This document shows positions 32,213 to 33,853 of a stretch of DNA of 33,853 bases, one piece after another. The translations under genes and the position numbers were made by a program. Under the pieces are notes generated by a model. It had not been told where the DNA came from. It did no database searches and saw only the letters and a program-made list of their open reading frames with translations. The stretch's first letter is position 1; the number at the start of each line of letters is the position of its first letter. Source of the stretch: Syntrophobacterales bacterium Delta_01 (lineage in GTDB: Bacteria; Desulfobacterota; Syntrophobacteria; Syntrophobacterales; Syntrophobacteraceae); the NCBI GenBank assembly GCA_001603845.1, contig LUZZ01000029.1, forward strand, positions 1-33,853, given 5' to 3'.

Positions 32213-33289
32213 CTAAACGTTTAGCTTCTTAATCCAGCCGAAAACGTCTTCTTTCTCACCGTACTGTATGCCGAGAATTTCATCGTAGAGCTTGCGCGCC
32301 CATTCGCCCACGCTGCCGTCCTGCACGGTGAATATTTCGTCCTTGAAAGAAATTTCCCCGACGGGCGAGATCACGGCCGCCGTCCCGGTGGCGAAAATTT
32401 CCTTCATCTGGCCCGACTTCACCGTGTCGATCACCTCGTCGATGCTGATGGCGCGTTCGGTGCATTTAATGCCCCAGTGGCGGGCGAGCTGAAGTACCGA
32501 GTCGCGGGTGACGCCCGGCAGAATGGAGCCCGAAAGAGCGGGCGTGACCAGCTCATCGTCCAGCCTGAAGCAAATGTTGCTGGTACCCACTTCTTCCACG
32601 TACCGCCGCTCGACGGCATCCAGCCACAGCACCTGGGTAAAGCCCTTCTTCTTGGCCACTTCGGCCGCGTAGAGGCTGTACGCGTAATTGGCCATCGTCT
32701 TGGCTTCGCCCAGCCCGCCGCGAACCGCGCGCACGTATTCGTCGCTCACGTAGATCTTCGTGGGGTTGAACCCTTCGGCGTAGTAGGCGGCCACCGGCCC
32801 CGTGATGATGAAGAAAATGTAGTTGTCCGCCGGGCGCACCCCCAGGTGGGGTTCCGAGGCAATCATCGTGGGGCGGATATAGAGAGAGGAACCTACGCTT
32901 TTGGGAATCCAATCCTTGTCCAGCCGGATCAATTCTTCCAGGGCCTGCGCAATGTCCGCCGGGTCGATTTCCGGCATGCACATCCGCCGCGCCGAACCGT
33001 TCCAGCGAGCCCAATTCTTGTCCGAACGAAACAGCGCGATGCTGTCGTCGGCCCACCGGTAACCCTTGAGGCCCTCGAAAATCCCCTGGCCGTAATGGAG
33101 CACCATCGCCGCCGGGTCCAGCTCCAGGTTGTGATAGGGAACGACCCGGGCATCGTGCCAGCCCTTCGAAGTTTCGAAATCCATGATGAACATGTGGTCG
33201 CTGAAAACCCGGCCGAAAACCAGGTTTTTGTCGTCTTTTGGCCTGGGGCGCCTCAGCGCCGGCTCCACAGGATGAACCGCTATCTGCAT
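32213..33289 (-). CDS. ilvE: Branched-chain amino acid aminotransferase, class II (BCAT)
   Basis: PLP-dependent interconversion of Val, Leu and Ile with their keto acids. The 358-residue length and the early segments DFETSKGWHDARVVPYHNLE and HYGQGIFEGLKGYR are those of the longer, eukaryote-like BCAT class. The PLP lysine is in GGLGEAKTMANYAYS; other marks are GSSLYIRPTMIASEPHLGV, VEEVGTSNICF and LSGSILPGVTRDSVL, with ISPVGEISFKDE near the end. ATG 33289 has GGAGG seven bases upstream. A small repeat element separates it from the next gene upstream. Confidence 0.95.
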   Translation of the reverse strand: MQIAVHPVEPALRRPRPKDDKNLVFGRVFSDHMFIMDFETSKGWHDARVVPYHNLELDPAAMVLHYGQGIFEGLKGYRWADDSIALFRSDKNWARWNGSARRMCMPEIDPADIAQALEELIRLDKDWIPKSVGSSLYIRPTMIASEPHLGVRPADNYIFFIITGPVAAYYAEGFNPTKIYVSDEYVRAVRGGLGEAKTMANYAYSLYAAEVAKKKGFTQVLWLDAVERRYVEEVGTSNICFRLDDELVTPALSGSILPGVTRDSVLQLARHWGIKCTERAISIDEVIDTVKSGQMKEIFATGTAAVISPVGEISFKDEIFTVQDGSVGEWARKLYDEILGIQYGEKEDVFGWIKKLNV

Positions 33290-33319
33290 CGAAAAGCCTC
33301 CGAAAAATAAGATTAAAAT

Positions 33320-33389
33320 ATCAGATGTCGGCTATCAGCCACTGCCAGACAGAACCCTGAATTCTGACACCTGATACCCGACATCTGAT
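33320..33389. repeat. Inverted-repeat element (19-bp arms)
   Basis: ATCAGATGTCGGCTATCAG (33320-33338) is mirrored by CTGATACCCGACATCTGAT (33371-33389) with one mismatch, around 32 bases. Such short dispersed hairpin elements are common in intergenic DNA of these bacteria. The element directly abuts a copy of the next gene's 3' end (33390-33406). Confidence 0.6.
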
Positions 33390-33508
33390 TCATTGAAGTG
33401 CAAAATTTAAATAGCAGCACTGCCGGCCGTCAGCCGCCCTCTCGACATCCGATACCCGATATCCGGCATCCGATACCCGTCATCCGCCCGCTCATTGAAG
33501 CGCAAAAT
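33390..33508. repeat. Short direct repeats: duplicated 3' end of the plsB-like gene plus a 13-mer tandem
   Basis: TCATTGAAGTGCAAAAT (33390-33406) matches TCATTGAAGCGCAAAAT (33492-33508) at 16 of 17 bases; the second copy is the real stop end of the plsB-like gene. Between them CATCCGATACCCG occurs twice, 21 bases apart (33446-33458, 33467-33479). This looks like a duplication left by an insertion or tandem slippage. Confidence 0.5.
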
Positions 33509-33853
33509 GGGGCGACCGGAGAAACCGGCCGATCTGCCTGCTGTAAAACTGCATCTGGGCCCGGCCCTCCGTTCCCGAACACAGCACGTCTTCTTTTCCC
33601 CTGTCTCCGTTTACCTGCTTGAGGACCACGCCCTTTTCAATATAAAGCTTGAGTGCATTGTCGAAAATGATCTTGGATATGCACTCCGGTCTTTCCACCA
33701 GTTCGAGCTTCAGGGCCTTCTGGCCCACGCTCAGGATTTTTTTCGTAAAATCCTTTTCCGTGTAGCAGCTCTTGCTCAGGTAGCGCAAGCCGCGCAGCAC
33801 CAGCCAGTAGCCTTCGAAATAATTGCGAAGCAGCGCATGGAACGCATGCGCTC
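33492..33853 (-). CDS. Glycerol-3-phosphate acyltransferase (PlsB-like), C-terminal part; start lies outside the window
   Basis: Only the last about 120 residues are visible. In frame from the window edge: AHAFHALLRNYFEGYWLVLR, then YLSKSCYTEKDFTKKILSVG and EKGVVLKQVN, ending SPHFALQ. This resembles the helical C-terminus of PlsB-type sn-glycerol-3-phosphate acyltransferases, which follows the acyltransferase core in that family; the HxxxxD motifs would lie outside the window. A GTG at 33800 would give a 102-residue protein, but the open frame and homology continue beyond it. The stop codon coincides with a repeated 17-mer. Identification rests on remembered family pattern, so treat as probable. 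Confidence 0.6.
   Translation of the reverse strand, partial: AHAFHALLRNYFEGYWLVLRGLRYLSKSCYTEKDFTKKILSVGQKALKLELVERPECISKIIFDNALKLYIEKGVVLKQVNGDRGKEDVLCSGTEGRAQMQFYSRQIGRFLRSPHFALQ

Noticed and set aside
1-33853. CRISPR array, tRNA or rRNA genes
   Set aside because: No regularly spaced repeats of CRISPR type and no cloverleaf or rRNA-like stretch were found by eye; small RNAs could still be missed.

Overview
The window reads as a GC-rich chromosomal segment from a strictly anaerobic Deltaproteobacterium (Desulfobacterota), plausibly a Syntrophobacter-like sulfate reducer or syntroph. I base this on the gene styles: a UPF0182 giant membrane protein, CarD next to a PIN/TRAM protein, a signalling protein with a CxxC-KKIR tail, class II BCAT, many radical SAM enzymes and a likely selenoprotein. 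The genus is an inference; no rRNA or tRNA gene is present to anchor it.

Layout. 1-719: a VapBC toxin-antitoxin pair behind a perfect palindromic operator. 746-2697 (minus): an arsenosugar-type operon of arsS, a peroxidase-like CMD protein and a DUF985 cupin. ArsS appears to read through an in-frame TGA as selenocysteine. 2698-3241: a hairpin-rich dispersed repeat. 3242-4914 (minus): alr and a PduO-type cobalamin adenosyltransferase, overlapping by one base. 5119-12272 (plus): a DUF2065 protein, queA, a membrane sensor-like protein with a long structured leader, a Trm112-like methyltransferase, cysQ and UPF0182. 12706-14363: CarD and PIN/TRAM, closed by a clear terminator. 14431-15960: a lower-GC accessory patch with a promoter, a small ORF, a frameshifted DUF2335 gene and relic DNA. 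15961-20457: a CLC protein with CBS domains, a MITE-like element, a PPC/DUF296 protein and an orphan sigma-54 response regulator.

20614-26862 is the most interesting part: a probable RiPP (ribosomally made, post-translationally modified peptide) locus. It holds a promoter with a palindromic operator, a compact radical SAM protein, a 32-codon ORF with a near-perfect Shine-Dalgarno, and a 67-residue precursor-like peptide with a Cys-rich C-terminus. A strong hairpin follows, then a radical SAM/SPASM maturase and an MFS exporter. On the opposite strand, with overlapping 3' ends, lies a large B12-type radical SAM protein with a C-terminal domain that could be a peptide recognition element. The expected logic is a leader-guided precursor, two or three radical SAM tailoring enzymes and an exporter; the modification and product are unknown.

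27186-33853 carries a SHOCT protein, a TVP38/TMEM64 membrane protein, a second B12-type radical SAM protein, two unrecognised small genes, an enoyl-CoA hydratase/isomerase, a class II branched-chain aminotransferase, a small inverted-repeat element and the 3' end of a PlsB-like acyltransferase gene that runs off the window. I found no tRNA, rRNA, CRISPR array or intact transposase gene.
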